The notes below the pieces were generated by a model. That model searched no databases. It was given only the letters and a program-made list of their open reading frames with translations, and was not told the DNA's origin. Source: Actinobacillus sp. (GTDB lineage: Bacteria > Pseudomonadota > Gammaproteobacteria > Enterobacterales > Pasteurellaceae). Taken from it: DNA of 35,727 nucleotides. Position numbers and translations under genes: made by a program. The stretch is from positions 1 to 35,727 of the forward strand of contig JAHHQZ010000016.1 in assembly GCA_020026075.1 (NCBI GenBank), written 5' to 3'. Position 1 is the first letter of the stretch. Every line of letters starts with the position of its first letter. This document shows, in pieces, positions 15,846 to 24,673 of this stretch.

Positions 15846-16370
15846 ATGCAAAAGGTAAAACTACCCCTAACCACTGACCCAATTAAAGACGCACAGCGGC
15901 GCATTGATCTGCAAGGATGCTATGCGAAATCATCGCTAACTCGTCTGGCAGAGTCAGTAAACAAAGTGCTTAGTGATGCACAGGTTGAATTATCATTTTA
16001 TGTGGATCCGCAAAAATTAGCGGTGATGAAAGGGCAAGCCCAAATTAGTGTAGAGCTTACCTGCCAACGTTGTGGTGAGCCTTTTGTACACTCGCTGGAT
16101 TGTGAATTTATTTACAGTCCCGTGAAAAATCCACAGCAAATTGATGATTTACCTGAAATTTATGAGCCGGTGGAATTAAACACTTTTGGTGAAATAGATT
16201 TACTTGGTCTGGTGGAAGATGAACTTTTGGTGGCACTTCCTCTTGTGCCGAAGCATTTATCTGAACACTGTGAAGTGTCCTTGGCGGACTGGACTTTTGG
16301 CGATCTCCCTGCAGAAGCAGAAGAAAAACCGAATCCTTTCGCTGTATTAGCTAGTTTAAAGAAAAAGTAA
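15846..16370 (+). CDS. yceD: YceD (DUF177) protein
   Basis: This 174-residue protein starts MQKVKLPLTTDPIKDAQRR, nearly identical to the E. coli YceD start, which decides for ATG at 15846 over TTG at 15837. The paired cysteines CQRCGEPF (about residues 76-83), the acidic EIDLLGLVEDELLVALPLVP and the C-terminal KPNPFAVLASLKKK are hallmarks of the family, which is linked to 23S rRNA biogenesis and L32. It is followed 16 bases later by rpmF, the universal arrangement. No ribosome site is visible and the mapped promoter lies almost on the start codon, so the mRNA may be leaderless. Confidence 0.94.
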   Translation: MQKVKLPLTTDPIKDAQRRIDLQGCYAKSSLTRLAESVNKVLSDAQVELSFYVDPQKLAVMKGQAQISVELTCQRCGEPFVHSLDCEFIYSPVKNPQQIDDLPEIYEPVELNTFGEIDLLGLVEDELLVALPLVPKHLSEHCEVSLADWTFGDLPAEAEEKPNPFAVLASLKKK

Positions 16371-16386
16371 TTTAGGAGTATAGCCA

Positions 16387-16557
16387 ATGGCTGTTCAACA
16401 AAACAAAAAATCTCGTTCACGCCGTGATATGCGCCGTGCGCACGATGCCTTAACAACTGCTGCTGTTTCTGTGGATAAAACCACTGGTGAAACACACTTA
16501 CGTCACCATGTAACTGCTGATGGTTACTATCGTGGTCGTAAAGTAATTAACAAATAA
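16387..16557 (+). CDS. rpmF: 50S ribosomal protein L32
   Basis: A 56-codon gene reading MAVQQNKKSRSRRDMRRAHD and ending YYRGRKVINK has the length and conserved basic N-terminus of bacterial L32. TTAGGAG precedes ATG. It lies between yceD and plsX, as in E. coli, and couples ribosome and membrane lipid synthesis in one transcript. The form is the type without the four zinc cysteines. Confidence 0.98.
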   Translation: MAVQQNKKSRSRRDMRRAHDALTTAAVSVDKTTGETHLRHHVTADGYYRGRKVINK

Positions 16558-16581
16558 TTGTTATTGCTTTGAGGTAATCCA

Positions 16582-17661
16582 TTGAGTCGTCTAACTTTAG
16601 CGTTAGATGTAATGGGCGGGGACGTAGGTCCCCGTATTACTATGCGCGGTGCCATTGCTGCCGTTGAGAAAGATCCCCATCTTTCTCTTTTGCTATTTGG
16701 CGATAGCTCACAAATCACGCCTTTCCTTGACGCATTGCCGTCCCCCACTTGTCACGATTCCCCTGATTCTCCTGCTCGTACCTTGCACCAGCGTTTGCGT
16801 ATTTTTCATACCGATAAGGTGATTAGTAATCACGCCAGCATAAAAGAGGCCTTGCGCCACAGTCGTGGTAGCTCAATGCGTGCAGCGTTGGAGGCTGTGC
16901 GTGACGGCACTGCACAAGGTTGTGTGAGTGCAGGGAATACAGGCGCATTAATGGGGCTGGCGAAACATTTAATTCAGCCCATCGCACACATTCAGCGTCC
17001 TGCTTTGGTGTCGATTATTCCGGCCTTGCCAACAGGCAAACAGGCGATGTTGGATCTCGGTGCCAATGTGCAGTGTGATGCCGCACAACTGGTGCAGTTT
17101 GCCCAAATGGGGAGCATTTTTGCGAAACATTATTTAGGGTGTGCTGCGCCACGAGTTGCTTTGCTGAACATTGGCACGGAGTCCCATAAAGGCACGCCTG
17201 CCATTCGTGAGGCGGCGGAGTTGCTACCTGACTTAGTGAATTATGTAGGCTTTTTGGAAAGCGACAAATTGTTGGCAGGGCAAGCGGATGTGATCGTTCA
17301 AGATGGCTTTGTGGGCAACATTGCCTTAAAAACCCTAGAAGGCACCGTTAAGCAGTTACATTTTTTATTAAAAAATTCCGGCGTAGCCATTAAGTCTCGA
17401 GGTGTTATTGCACGGCTTAGTGACTACTTGCGCCGTTTCGTTTATCATCAAGTGGAAAAAAAATTGCAAGCTAAGTGGCAAGCCTTAAACCCTGAACAAT
17501 ATAACGGTGCTTCCCTTTTAGGTTTACAAGCTGTGGTGGTGAAAAGTCACGGCAGCGCTAACGAACATGCATTTGCACACGCCATCAATCAAGCGGCGAT
17601 GCAAGTACGTTTAGATTTAGTCAATAAAATGACTACCGACTGGGCAAACCTGCCCCACTGA
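16582..17661 (+). CDS. plsX: Phosphate acyltransferase PlsX
   Basis: This 359-residue enzyme makes acyl-phosphate from acyl-ACP for phospholipid synthesis. The TTG start (LSRLTLALDVMGGDVGP) is supported by the conserved ALDVMGGD opening and by GAGG upstream; no ATG fits. Other motifs are SAGNTGALMGLA, LDLGANVQCD, LLNIGTESHKGT and VQDGFVGNIALKTLEG. The residues KNSGVAI (encoded near 17370-17391) come from a 16-base stretch identical to repeat copy 3. It follows rpmF by 24 bases. Confidence 0.96.
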   Translation: MSRLTLALDVMGGDVGPRITMRGAIAAVEKDPHLSLLLFGDSSQITPFLDALPSPTCHDSPDSPARTLHQRLRIFHTDKVISNHASIKEALRHSRGSSMRAALEAVRDGTAQGCVSAGNTGALMGLAKHLIQPIAHIQRPALVSIIPALPTGKQAMLDLGANVQCDAAQLVQFAQMGSIFAKHYLGCAAPRVALLNIGTESHKGTPAIREAAELLPDLVNYVGFLESDKLLAGQADVIVQDGFVGNIALKTLEGTVKQLHFLLKNSGVAIKSRGVIARLSDYLRRFVYHQVEKKLQAKWQALNPEQYNGASLLGLQAVVVKSHGSANEHAFAHAINQAAMQVRLDLVNKMTTDWANLPH

Positions 17662-17703
17662 TATCAACTTTTTGAAATATAACGATAAAATTGTGAGAAA
17701 TTT

Positions 17704-18681
17704 ATGAGTACTACCCCAGCCGCCAATAAAATTTTCAGCAAAATTTTAGCTACTGGTGCCTATTTGCCGAGCCAAATTCGTACCAATGCGGATTTAGAAA
17801 AAATGGTCGATACCAGCGATGAGTGGATTACTGCTCGCTCTGGTATTAAAGCTCGCCATATTGCTGCACCTGATGAAAGTGTGGTTACAATGGCAACGAA
17901 GGCCGCTTTAAATTGTTTAGAAATGGCAAATATTGATGCACAAACCATTGATTTAATTATTGTTGCAACCACAAGTAATGATAAAGCCTATCCAAGTGCT
18001 GCCTGTGATGTGCAGGGTGCTTTGGGAATTAAAAATGCCATCGCCTTTGACTTAGCAGCTGCTTGTAGTGGCTTTATTTATGGGCTAAGCACGGCGGATC
18101 AGTTCATTAAAACAGGGCAGGTGAAACGTGCGTTGGTTATCGGATCTGATCTCAATTCTCGCCGTTTGGACGAAACGGATCGCAGTACAGTGATTTTATT
18201 TGGTGACGGCGCTGGTGCGGTGATTTTAGAGGCAAGCCACGAGGCGGGCATTCTTTCCACGCACTTGCACGCAAGCCCAGAGAAAAATGAAATGTTGCAA
18301 TTACCGCAAGCGCAACGTGGCGAGGCGCAGTCTGGTTTTATTCAAATGCAAGGTAACGAAACCTTTAAACTTGCGGTACGTGAGCTGTCTAATGTGGTGG
18401 CTGAAACGTTGGAGGTTAATCAATTAGATAAATCCGCCATTGATTGGCTTGTACCACATCAGGCGAATTTGCGTATTATTTCTGCCACAGCGAAAAAATT
18501 AGCAATGGGAATGGATCAAGTGGTGGTGACGTTGGATCGTCACGGCAACACCAGTGCAGCAAGCGTACCTTGTGCCTTAGATGAGGCAGTGCGTGATGGC
18601 CGCATTCAGCGTGGGCAACTGGTATTGCTTGAAGCATTCGGCGGCGGCTGGACGTGGGGTTCTGCCTTAGTTCGTTTTTAA
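17704..18681 (+). CDS. fabH: Beta-ketoacyl-ACP synthase III
   Basis: FabH starts fatty-acid synthesis by condensing acetyl-CoA with malonyl-ACP. The 325-residue protein has catalytic Cys121 (LAAACSGFIYGL), His252 (PHQANLRI) and Asn282 (HGNTSAASVP), plus the terminal GGGWTWGSALVRF. It carries about nine extra N-terminal residues (STTPAANKIF) before the usual KIL.TGAYLP start of the family, encoded by an AT-palindromic stretch (17729-17752). No internal start codon would remove them. It lies in the plsX-fabH-fabD-fabG series. Confidence 0.97.
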   Translation: MSTTPAANKIFSKILATGAYLPSQIRTNADLEKMVDTSDEWITARSGIKARHIAAPDESVVTMATKAALNCLEMANIDAQTIDLIIVATTSNDKAYPSAACDVQGALGIKNAIAFDLAAACSGFIYGLSTADQFIKTGQVKRALVIGSDLNSRRLDETDRSTVILFGDGAGAVILEASHEAGILSTHLHASPEKNEMLQLPQAQRGEAQSGFIQMQGNETFKLAVRELSNVVAETLEVNQLDKSAIDWLVPHQANLRIISATAKKLAMGMDQVVVTLDRHGNTSAASVPCALDEAVRDGRIQRGQLVLLEAFGGGWTWGSALVRF

Positions 18682-18706
18682 TGATTAAAAATTTAGAGGA
18701 TAAAAA

Positions 18707-19645
18707 ATGAAAAAATTTGCAATGGTTTTTCCGGGTCAAGGCTCCCAAAGCGTTGGAATGTTAAGCGAGTTGGCGGAACATTACGCCATCGTGCAAGAAA
18801 CATTCCAACAAGCCAGCGAGGTGTTGGGCTATGATTTATGGGATCTCGTGCAAAATGGTAGTGCTGAGGCGTTAAATGTGACGGACAAAACCCAGCCAGC
18901 CTTGCTAACCACGTCAGTGGCGGTGTTCCGTGTGTGGCAACAGCTTTACCCTGATTTAAAACCAAGCGTAATGGCTGGGCATAGTTTGGGCGAATATTCC
19001 GCCCTAGTATGTGCAGGTGTGATTGATTTTCAAGATGCAGTAAAACTAACTGCACTGCGTGGTCGCCTAATGCAGGCTGCCGTGCCAGCAGGCAAAGGGG
19101 CAATGTACGCCATTATCGGCTTGGCGAACGATAAAATCATCGAGGCTTGTCAGCAAGCGGAGCAAGGCGAAATTGTGTCTGCGGTTAATTTTAATTCACC
19201 TGGTCAAGTGGTTATCGCAGGCGAAAAACCAGCGGTAGAACGTGCAGCTGTCCTTTGTAAAGAAATGGGCGCAAAACGAGCTTTACCGTTGGCGGTTAGC
19301 GTGCCGTCCCACTGTGCTTTAATGTGTGAGGCGGCTGAAAAATTTGCAGTTGCGTTGGAAGAAACCACATTCAATGTCCCGGCAGTGCCAGTATTGAATA
19401 ACGTAGACGTTGCTGCGCCAATGGATCCAGAGGCGATCCGTTATGCGTTAGTTCGCCAGTTGTATAGTCCAGTTCGTTGGACAGAAGTGGTGGAAAAAAT
19501 GGCACAAGACGGCGTAGAAACTCTGTTAGAAATGGGCGCTGGTAAAGTGTTAACAGGCCTAATTAAACGTATTGATAAAACTTTAGATGCGGTGGCAGTC
19601 AACGACAGCACAACCCTTAACGCTGCCGCAGAATTAGTAAAATAG
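18707..19645 (+). CDS. fabD: Malonyl-CoA:ACP transacylase
   Basis: This 312-residue enzyme transfers malonyl from CoA to ACP. It has FPGQGSQ (8-14), the nucleophile Ser93 in GHSLGEYSAL, Arg118 and His202 in VPSHCALM, and the normal length of about 310. GAGG precedes ATG. It begins 25 bases after fabH and ends 8 bases before fabG. Confidence 0.98.
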   Translation: MKKFAMVFPGQGSQSVGMLSELAEHYAIVQETFQQASEVLGYDLWDLVQNGSAEALNVTDKTQPALLTTSVAVFRVWQQLYPDLKPSVMAGHSLGEYSALVCAGVIDFQDAVKLTALRGRLMQAAVPAGKGAMYAIIGLANDKIIEACQQAEQGEIVSAVNFNSPGQVVIAGEKPAVERAAVLCKEMGAKRALPLAVSVPSHCALMCEAAEKFAVALEETTFNVPAVPVLNNVDVAAPMDPEAIRYALVRQLYSPVRWTEVVEKMAQDGVETLLEMGAGKVLTGLIKRIDKTLDAVAVNDSTTLNAAAELVK

Positions 19646-19653
19646 GAAACAAA

Positions 19654-20382
19654 ATGGAAAAGAAAATTGCATTAGTCACAGGGGCAAGTCGTGGAATCGG
19701 TAAAGCTTGCGCACAAAAATTAGCTGCTGAAGGCTTTTTTGTCGTGGGAACGGCGACTTCCGAAAAAGGCGCTGCCGCCATTAGCGACTACTTAGGCGAA
19801 CAGGGCAGTGGGGCAGTGTTAAACGTTGCCGAGCCTGAATCTATTGACGCTTTGCTCAAACATATTCAAAGCACATTTGGCGATGTAACCGTACTCATCA
19901 ACAATGCGGGAATTACTCGTGATGGCTTACTGATGCGAATGAAAGATGACGATTGGTTTGAGTTAATGCAAACCAATTTAACCGCTATTTATCGCTTATC
20001 CAAAGCCTTACTGCGCCCAATGATGAAACAACGTTTTGGCCGCATTATCAACATCGGCTCTGTGGTAGGCAGTATGGGTAATCCAGGCCAAACCAACTAC
20101 TGCGCCGCCAAAGCAGGCGTTATTGGGTTTAGCAAAGCCTTAGCCAAAGAAGTGGCGAATCGTGGTATTACGGTCAACGTGGTGGCACCAGGTTTTATCG
20201 CAACGGATATGACGGACGCACTCAACGATGCGCAACGTGAAAGCATTCTAAGCCAAATCCCTGCTGCACGTCTTGGTGCCGCAGAGGACATCGCCAATGC
20301 GGTGGCTTTCCTAGCCTCCGACAACGCAGGCTACATCACAGGCTCCACACTGCACGTCAACGGCGGACTTTATATGGCGTAA
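19654..20382 (+). CDS. fabG: 3-oxoacyl-ACP reductase
   Basis: This 242-residue short-chain dehydrogenase uses NADPH to reduce 3-oxoacyl-ACP. The TGASRGIG nucleotide-binding motif (9-16), NNAG (83-86) and the catalytic Ser136, Tyr149 and Lys153 (IGSVVGS, NYCAAKAG) are all present. It is the last gene of the operon. A repeat palindrome follows at 20414, and acpP, which normally comes next in related genomes, is absent. Confidence 0.98.
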   Translation: MEKKIALVTGASRGIGKACAQKLAAEGFFVVGTATSEKGAAAISDYLGEQGSGAVLNVAEPESIDALLKHIQSTFGDVTVLINNAGITRDGLLMRMKDDDWFELMQTNLTAIYRLSKALLRPMMKQRFGRIINIGSVVGSMGNPGQTNYCAAKAGVIGFSKALAKEVANRGITVNVVAPGFIATDMTDALNDAQRESILSQIPAARLGAAEDIANAVAFLASDNAGYITGSTLHVNGGLYMA

Positions 20383-20413
20383 GTGGCGTGTGGCGTAGTC
20401 GTTCATAAAAGCG

Positions 20414-20457
20414 AAGGCCGGAATTTTTGACAAAATTTTGTGAAAAATTCCGGCCTT
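20414..20457. repeat. Palindromic repeat, copy 4
   Basis: AAGGCCGGAATTTTT pairs with AAAAATTCCGGCCTT over 15 bp. The 14-base interior contains a second palindrome, CAAAATTTTG. It sits between the convergent fabG and PLD-like genes and could terminate both. Confidence 0.87.
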
Positions 20458-20472
20458 ACTTTTTTTAAGAAA

Positions 20473-21288
20473 CTAATGAGGTAAAGGAAGGTGGCGAATA
20501 CTTTCTTTCATAAGATTATCTAAATCTTGTTGAGAAAAACATTCCTCCTGCCATAATCGTTCAAACTCTTGATTTAACTGCGTAATACAAGTTTTATCTC
20601 GAATATTAACCAGTACTTCTTTATTATGGTTTAGTCCTGATTTTGTCATATTCATTGAACCTAAAAACACCCCTTTTTGATCAATAATAATGAGTTTTAA
20701 ATGGCTAAATTGTTTTGCCATTTTTAATTGCACATTATTTTTTTGATTAAATATAAATTCAGGATGAATTGCCTGTAACTTTTTGAGGTATTCATTATTG
20801 AGTTCGTTTATCAGCAAACGCAATGTTTCCCCATTTTGCTTGTAGCGACGTGGCAGGCTATGCTGTGGTCGAAACAGAATATTCAATATTTTCTGTAGCG
20901 AACTTTGCTGTTCGTAATGATGCATCATTTCAAACCATAAACGGTTGCATTCCTTTTGTAGTTTATCTTTACGTGTTTTGTAATCATACAGAATGTCATC
21001 AGGCGATATTGGTTTAAACTGGTAAAACGGTTTTAAATCCTCATAATATTTTTTATGTTTATCATTTAAAGTATAGCCCAAAGAACTAATTACTTTAATC
21101 TTTCCACCTTGTATTAGAAAATCATTAAATAGCTCGTTTAAATCATTATGAATATAAGGAGATATTATTTTTATTTCCTTAGCATATTTTATTGAACTTA
21201 GGATTCGTTGTTCAAAATCAGAGCCGATAATGATTTCATTATACTTATCGTAAGCCAATCCATTTAAATCAATATGTAACGCCGACAT
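20473..21288 (-). CDS. Single-HKD phospholipase-D-like protein
   Basis: The 271-residue protein (start at 21288, with GGGAAAT upstream; an ATG at 21309 lies inside mnmE and lacks a ribosome site) has one intact HKD motif: His196, Lys198, Asp203, then GSMN at 210-213 and Glu224. The N-terminal half shows the matching fold strands (IKIISPYIH, KIKVISSLG) but no HKD, so an active site would need a dimer, as in Nuc-type nucleases. No signal peptide is seen. It begins 5 bases after the mnmE stop and is far more AT-rich than its neighbours, which suggests acquisition. A nuclease or a defence-related role is possible; lipid substrates are not excluded. Confidence 0.8.
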   Translation of the reverse strand: MSALHIDLNGLAYDKYNEIIIGSDFEQRILSSIKYAKEIKIISPYIHNDLNELFNDFLIQGGKIKVISSLGYTLNDKHKKYYEDLKPFYQFKPISPDDILYDYKTRKDKLQKECNRLWFEMMHHYEQQSSLQKILNILFRPQHSLPRRYKQNGETLRLLINELNNEYLKKLQAIHPEFIFNQKNNVQLKMAKQFSHLKLIIIDQKGVFLGSMNMTKSGLNHNKEVLVNIRDKTCITQLNQEFERLWQEECFSQQDLDNLMKESIRHLPLPH

Positions 21289-21293
21289 TTTCG

Positions 21294-22658
21294 TTATTTC
21301 CCAATACAAAATGAGCTGAAAATGCTGGAAAGCAGATCGTCAGAAGTGAACTGTCCAGTGATTTCGCTGAGTTCTTGCTGGGCTAGGCGTAGTTCTTCGG
21401 CGAGTAGTTCGCCTGCTTGGAAATCAACGAGCTGTACCAGGCCTTGATCTAAGTGGCTGCTGGCTCGGTTTAGGGCCTCTAAATGGCGGCGACGAGCGAT
21501 AAAACCGCCTTCGGTACCGCTTTGATAGCCCATACTTTCTTTTAAATGCTGGCGGAGTAAGGCCACGCCATCGCCTGTTTTGGCGGAAAGATGAATCAGC
21601 GGTGTGTTTTGATCTTGCTCAATTTGCGTCGTTTCGCCGCTTAAATCCGCTTTATTGCGAATAATGGTGACTGGCACATTTTTTGGCAGTTGCGGTAAAA
21701 ATTCCGCACGAATATTCGCCACACTTTGGCTTGGGTCGGTGCTGTCGAGCATTAGCAATACACGATCCGCCTGTTGGATTTCCTGCCACGCACGCTGAAT
21801 GCCGATTTGTTCCACTTCATCCGTAGCGTCACGCAAGCCTGCGGTGTCAATAATGTGTAACGGCATTCCGTCAATGTGGATATGCTCGTGCAGCACGTCA
21901 CGGGTCGTTCCTGCGATGTGGGTAACAATCGCCGCATCACGCCCAGCAAGGGCGTTGAGCAAGCTAGATTTGCCAGCATTTGGGCGACCTGCAATCACCA
22001 CTTTCATTCCTTCACGCAAAATACTGCCCTGTTTGGCTTGCTGTTGCACATTTTTAAGCTGAACGATAATTTCACGGAGTTTGTTTTCAATTTTGCCGTC
22101 TGCAAGAAAATCAATTTCTTCGTCTGGAAAATCAATCGCCGCCTCAACGTAGGTTCTCAGGTAAATCATTGCGTCCACGAGGGCGTTCACTTGGCTGGAA
22201 AATTCGCCTTGTAGCGATTTTAACGCACTGCGAGCAGCTTGTTCGGAAGTGGCATCGATTAAATCTGCAATAGCCTCCGCTTGGGCGAGATCGAGTTTGT
22301 CATTTAAAAAGGCTTGCTCGGAAAATTCACCTGGACGGGCTAAGCGAATATTTGGAATGGTTAAAATACGTTTTAAGAGTAAATCCATTACCACTTGACC
22401 GCCGTGTCCTTGCAGTTCGAGAACATCTTCGCCAGTAAAAGAAAATGGGGCTTTGAAGAACAAGGCGATGCCTTCATCAAGTACGGTGCCGTCTGCCTCT
22501 TTGAAAGGTAAATACTCGGCGTAGCGTACTTTGGGACATTTGCCGAGTACGGCTTCGGCAACGGTTTTTGCAAGTGGGCCTGAGACACGTAGAATGCCGA
22601 TACCGCCACGTCCGATAGGGGTTGCTTGTGCAACGATGGTTTCAGTTTGAATGCTCAT
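21294..22658 (-). CDS. mnmE: tRNA uridine-5-carboxymethylaminomethyl GTPase MnmE
   Basis: This 454-residue protein works with MnmG to modify U34 of several tRNAs. It has the N-terminal tetrahydrofolate-binding domain (TIVAQATPIGRGGIGILRVSG), the G domain with P-loop GRPNAGKSS, the IAGTTRD switch, DTAGLR and NKAD, and the C-terminal helical domain ending FCIGK with catalytic Cys451. The length is normal. It follows yidC on the same strand, with a terminator (22732-22757) and a repeat in between, so it probably has its own promoter. Confidence 0.98.
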   Translation of the reverse strand: MSIQTETIVAQATPIGRGGIGILRVSGPLAKTVAEAVLGKCPKVRYAEYLPFKEADGTVLDEGIALFFKAPFSFTGEDVLELQGHGGQVVMDLLLKRILTIPNIRLARPGEFSEQAFLNDKLDLAQAEAIADLIDATSEQAARSALKSLQGEFSSQVNALVDAMIYLRTYVEAAIDFPDEEIDFLADGKIENKLREIIVQLKNVQQQAKQGSILREGMKVVIAGRPNAGKSSLLNALAGRDAAIVTHIAGTTRDVLHEHIHIDGMPLHIIDTAGLRDATDEVEQIGIQRAWQEIQQADRVLLMLDSTDPSQSVANIRAEFLPQLPKNVPVTIIRNKADLSGETTQIEQDQNTPLIHLSAKTGDGVALLRQHLKESMGYQSGTEGGFIARRRHLEALNRASSHLDQGLVQLVDFQAGELLAEELRLAQQELSEITGQFTSDDLLSSIFSSFCIGK

Positions 22659-22681
22659 AATTTTTTCGTTTTAACTTTTGG

Positions 22682-22715
22682 CTAGGTCGGAATTTTCGTA
22701 AAAATTTCAGCCTAG
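22682..22715. repeat. Palindromic repeat, copy 5 (degenerate)
   Basis: CTAGGTCGGAATTTT and AAAATTTCAGCCTAG pair imperfectly (three mismatched positions) around a 4-base loop. It lies between the mnmE start and the yidC terminator. It is the most decayed full copy. Confidence 0.7.
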
Positions 22716-22731
22716 TAAATTATAAATAAAA

Positions 22732-22757
22732 GAAAAGGTATCGTGGGATACCTTTTC
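22732..22757 (-). terminator. Intrinsic terminator after yidC
   Basis: A perfect 11-bp stem, GAAAAGGTATC with GATACCTTTTC, has a GTGG loop and is followed on the minus strand by TTTTATTTATA. It lies 25 bases past the yidC stop. Confidence 0.85.
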
Positions 22758-22781
22758 TTGGCTTAATGTTTAGGCCTTAAC

Positions 22782-24407
22782 CTATTTTTTCTTTTTACGA
22801 GAATGTAAACCTTTTTTCTCAAGCTCGTAGTAGATAATTTGTTGCTGTGCGATGGTGATTAGGTTGGACACTAACCAGTAAAGCACTAAGCCTGATGGGA
22901 AGAACAAGAAGAACACGGTGAAAACCAATGGCATATAAGTCATAATTTTCGCTTGTGTTGGATCCGTTACTGGCGTTGGCGACATTTTCTGTAAGAAGAA
23001 CATCGACGCACCCATTAGGATTGGCAAAATGTAGTATGGATCTTGTGCCGCTAAGTCGTGAATCCAGCCGAAGAATGGTGCTTGGCGTAATTCAACCGCT
23101 TCCATAAACATATAGTACAAAGCAATGAGAATTGGCATTTGTAGGAAGATTGGTAAACAGCCGCCGAGTGGGTTTACTTTTTCTTCTTTGTAAAGTTTCA
23201 TCATCGCTTGGCTCATTGCTTGCTTGTCATCACCGAAACGTTCACGCATTTCTTGGATGCGTGGTTGTAGCATACGCATTTTCGCCATTGAGGTGTATTG
23301 CGCACGAGTAAGCGGATAAAGCAGGGCTTTTACAATGATGGTAACGATGATAATCGCCACACCCCAGTTGCCTACAAAGCCTTGAATGAAAGCCAATAAT
23401 TGGAATAAATATTTGGAAATGAACCACGCCCAGCCGTAGTCAAGGGTAAGTTCTAGGTGGTTTGCCACTTTTTCCATTTGATCTTGGAGTTTTGGACCTG
23501 TCCATAAACGCAAGTCAATTTGTGAATCCGCACCTGGTGCAATGCTCACTGGCGCACCACGATAACCGATAATGCCTACATTCTGTTTTGCATTCGTATA
23601 GGTGAAGAATTGGTTTGTTTGATCTTGGGGTGGAATCCACGCAGACACGAAGTAGTGCTGCAATACCGCAATCCAGCCAGCTTTGGTAGAAACGTTAAGA
23701 TCTTTTTCTTCCATATCTTTGAAGGTGTATTTTTCATAGTTATGTTCAGAAGAAGAATAAGCCGCACCAGTATAGGTTGGCATTGTTAAGCTACTTTTAT
23801 TTTCAACGAGCGTATGTTTGATTTTGGCGTAAGGCTCAACTTCAATGGTACGAGCGCTGTTATTTCGCACGTTAAAATCAACATCCACAACATAACTATT
23901 TGGTTTTAAAACAAACGTTTTAGTGTAAGTTACACCGTCTTTTTCATAAACCAAAGGAACACGTAATTCTTTTGCCCCTTGTGCTAATACGAAATTGTCG
24001 CCATCGACTTGGTAATTAGCACGGCCAGTTGTGCTGTCGCTGCCATCTTTACCGATTAAGCCACTTTGTGCGATGTACACGCCGTCTTTGCTGTCTTCAA
24101 GTAATGTAAAAGGTTGTTTAGAATGCAAGGTGGCATCGTATTTTAAGAGTTGGGCTTCAACAATATCACCGCCTAAGGTGTCTACTTTCAAACGGAATAC
24201 GTCATTTTGTAGCGTAATAATACGGCCTTGCTGTTGGCTAGCGTTGCTATTTTCTGTTAAAGCGGAAAGTGGTTGCTTGGCTTGCTCAGCTTTAGCCATT
24301 TCTGCTGGTGTCGGTTTTGGAGAGTTGTAATCTAAATTCCACTGCTGATAAACGAGGAATGAAAGAAAGAGCAGTGCCAAAAGGAACAGGTTACGTCTTG
24401 AATTCAT
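22782..24407 (-). CDS. yidC: Membrane protein insertase YidC
   Basis: This 541-residue protein has a first membrane helix (about 5-20), a large periplasmic beta domain (about 50-330), and the conserved C-terminal five-helix insertase core. The core contains GNWGVAIIIVTIIVKALLYPL with the family's membrane-buried arginine shortly after (TRAQ), and ends with a basic tail (KKGLHSRKKKK) used in ribosome binding. YidC inserts inner-membrane proteins alone or with SecYEG. Its start overlaps the yidD stop by one base. Order rpmH-rnpA-yidD-yidC-mnmE is the conserved one. Confidence 0.98.
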   Translation of the reverse strand: MNSRRNLFLLALLFLSFLVYQQWNLDYNSPKPTPAEMAKAEQAKQPLSALTENSNASQQQGRIITLQNDVFRLKVDTLGGDIVEAQLLKYDATLHSKQPFTLLEDSKDGVYIAQSGLIGKDGSDSTTGRANYQVDGDNFVLAQGAKELRVPLVYEKDGVTYTKTFVLKPNSYVVDVDFNVRNNSARTIEVEPYAKIKHTLVENKSSLTMPTYTGAAYSSSEHNYEKYTFKDMEEKDLNVSTKAGWIAVLQHYFVSAWIPPQDQTNQFFTYTNAKQNVGIIGYRGAPVSIAPGADSQIDLRLWTGPKLQDQMEKVANHLELTLDYGWAWFISKYLFQLLAFIQGFVGNWGVAIIIVTIIVKALLYPLTRAQYTSMAKMRMLQPRIQEMRERFGDDKQAMSQAMMKLYKEEKVNPLGGCLPIFLQMPILIALYYMFMEAVELRQAPFFGWIHDLAAQDPYYILPILMGASMFFLQKMSPTPVTDPTQAKIMTYMPLVFTVFFLFFPSGLVLYWLVSNLITIAQQQIIYYELEKKGLHSRKKKK

Positions 24408-24673
24408 TAGGGTTTCTCTTTGGTTGTTGATGATTGCTTTAACGGCGGAACAGGATCATAACCGCCGGCGCATAAAGGGTTGCATTTTAATATACGTTTA
24501 CAAGTTAGCCAAGCCCCTTTTATTAGGCCGTGGGTTCGCAATGCCTCAATACCGTAATGGGAGCAAGTTGGCGTAAAGCGACAACGAGGGCCGATTAGCG
24601 GGCTGATGAGGTATTGGTAGGCATGGATGATGGCGATACCGATTTTTGCGCCAAGCGAATGTGTCTTTGCCAT
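24407..24673 (-). CDS. yidD: Membrane protein insertion efficiency factor YidD
   Basis: This 88-residue protein has the YidD signature PLIGPRCRFTPTCSHYGIEA and the cysteine pair region CKRILKCNPLCAGGYDPVP. It is a small membrane-associated protein that helps YidC-dependent insertion. It overlaps the rnpA 3' end by 79 bases in another frame and the yidC start by one base, so the three are translationally linked. Confidence 0.96.
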   Translation of the reverse strand: MAKTHSLGAKIGIAIIHAYQYLISPLIGPRCRFTPTCSHYGIEALRTHGLIKGAWLTCKRILKCNPLCAGGYDPVPPLKQSSTTKEKP

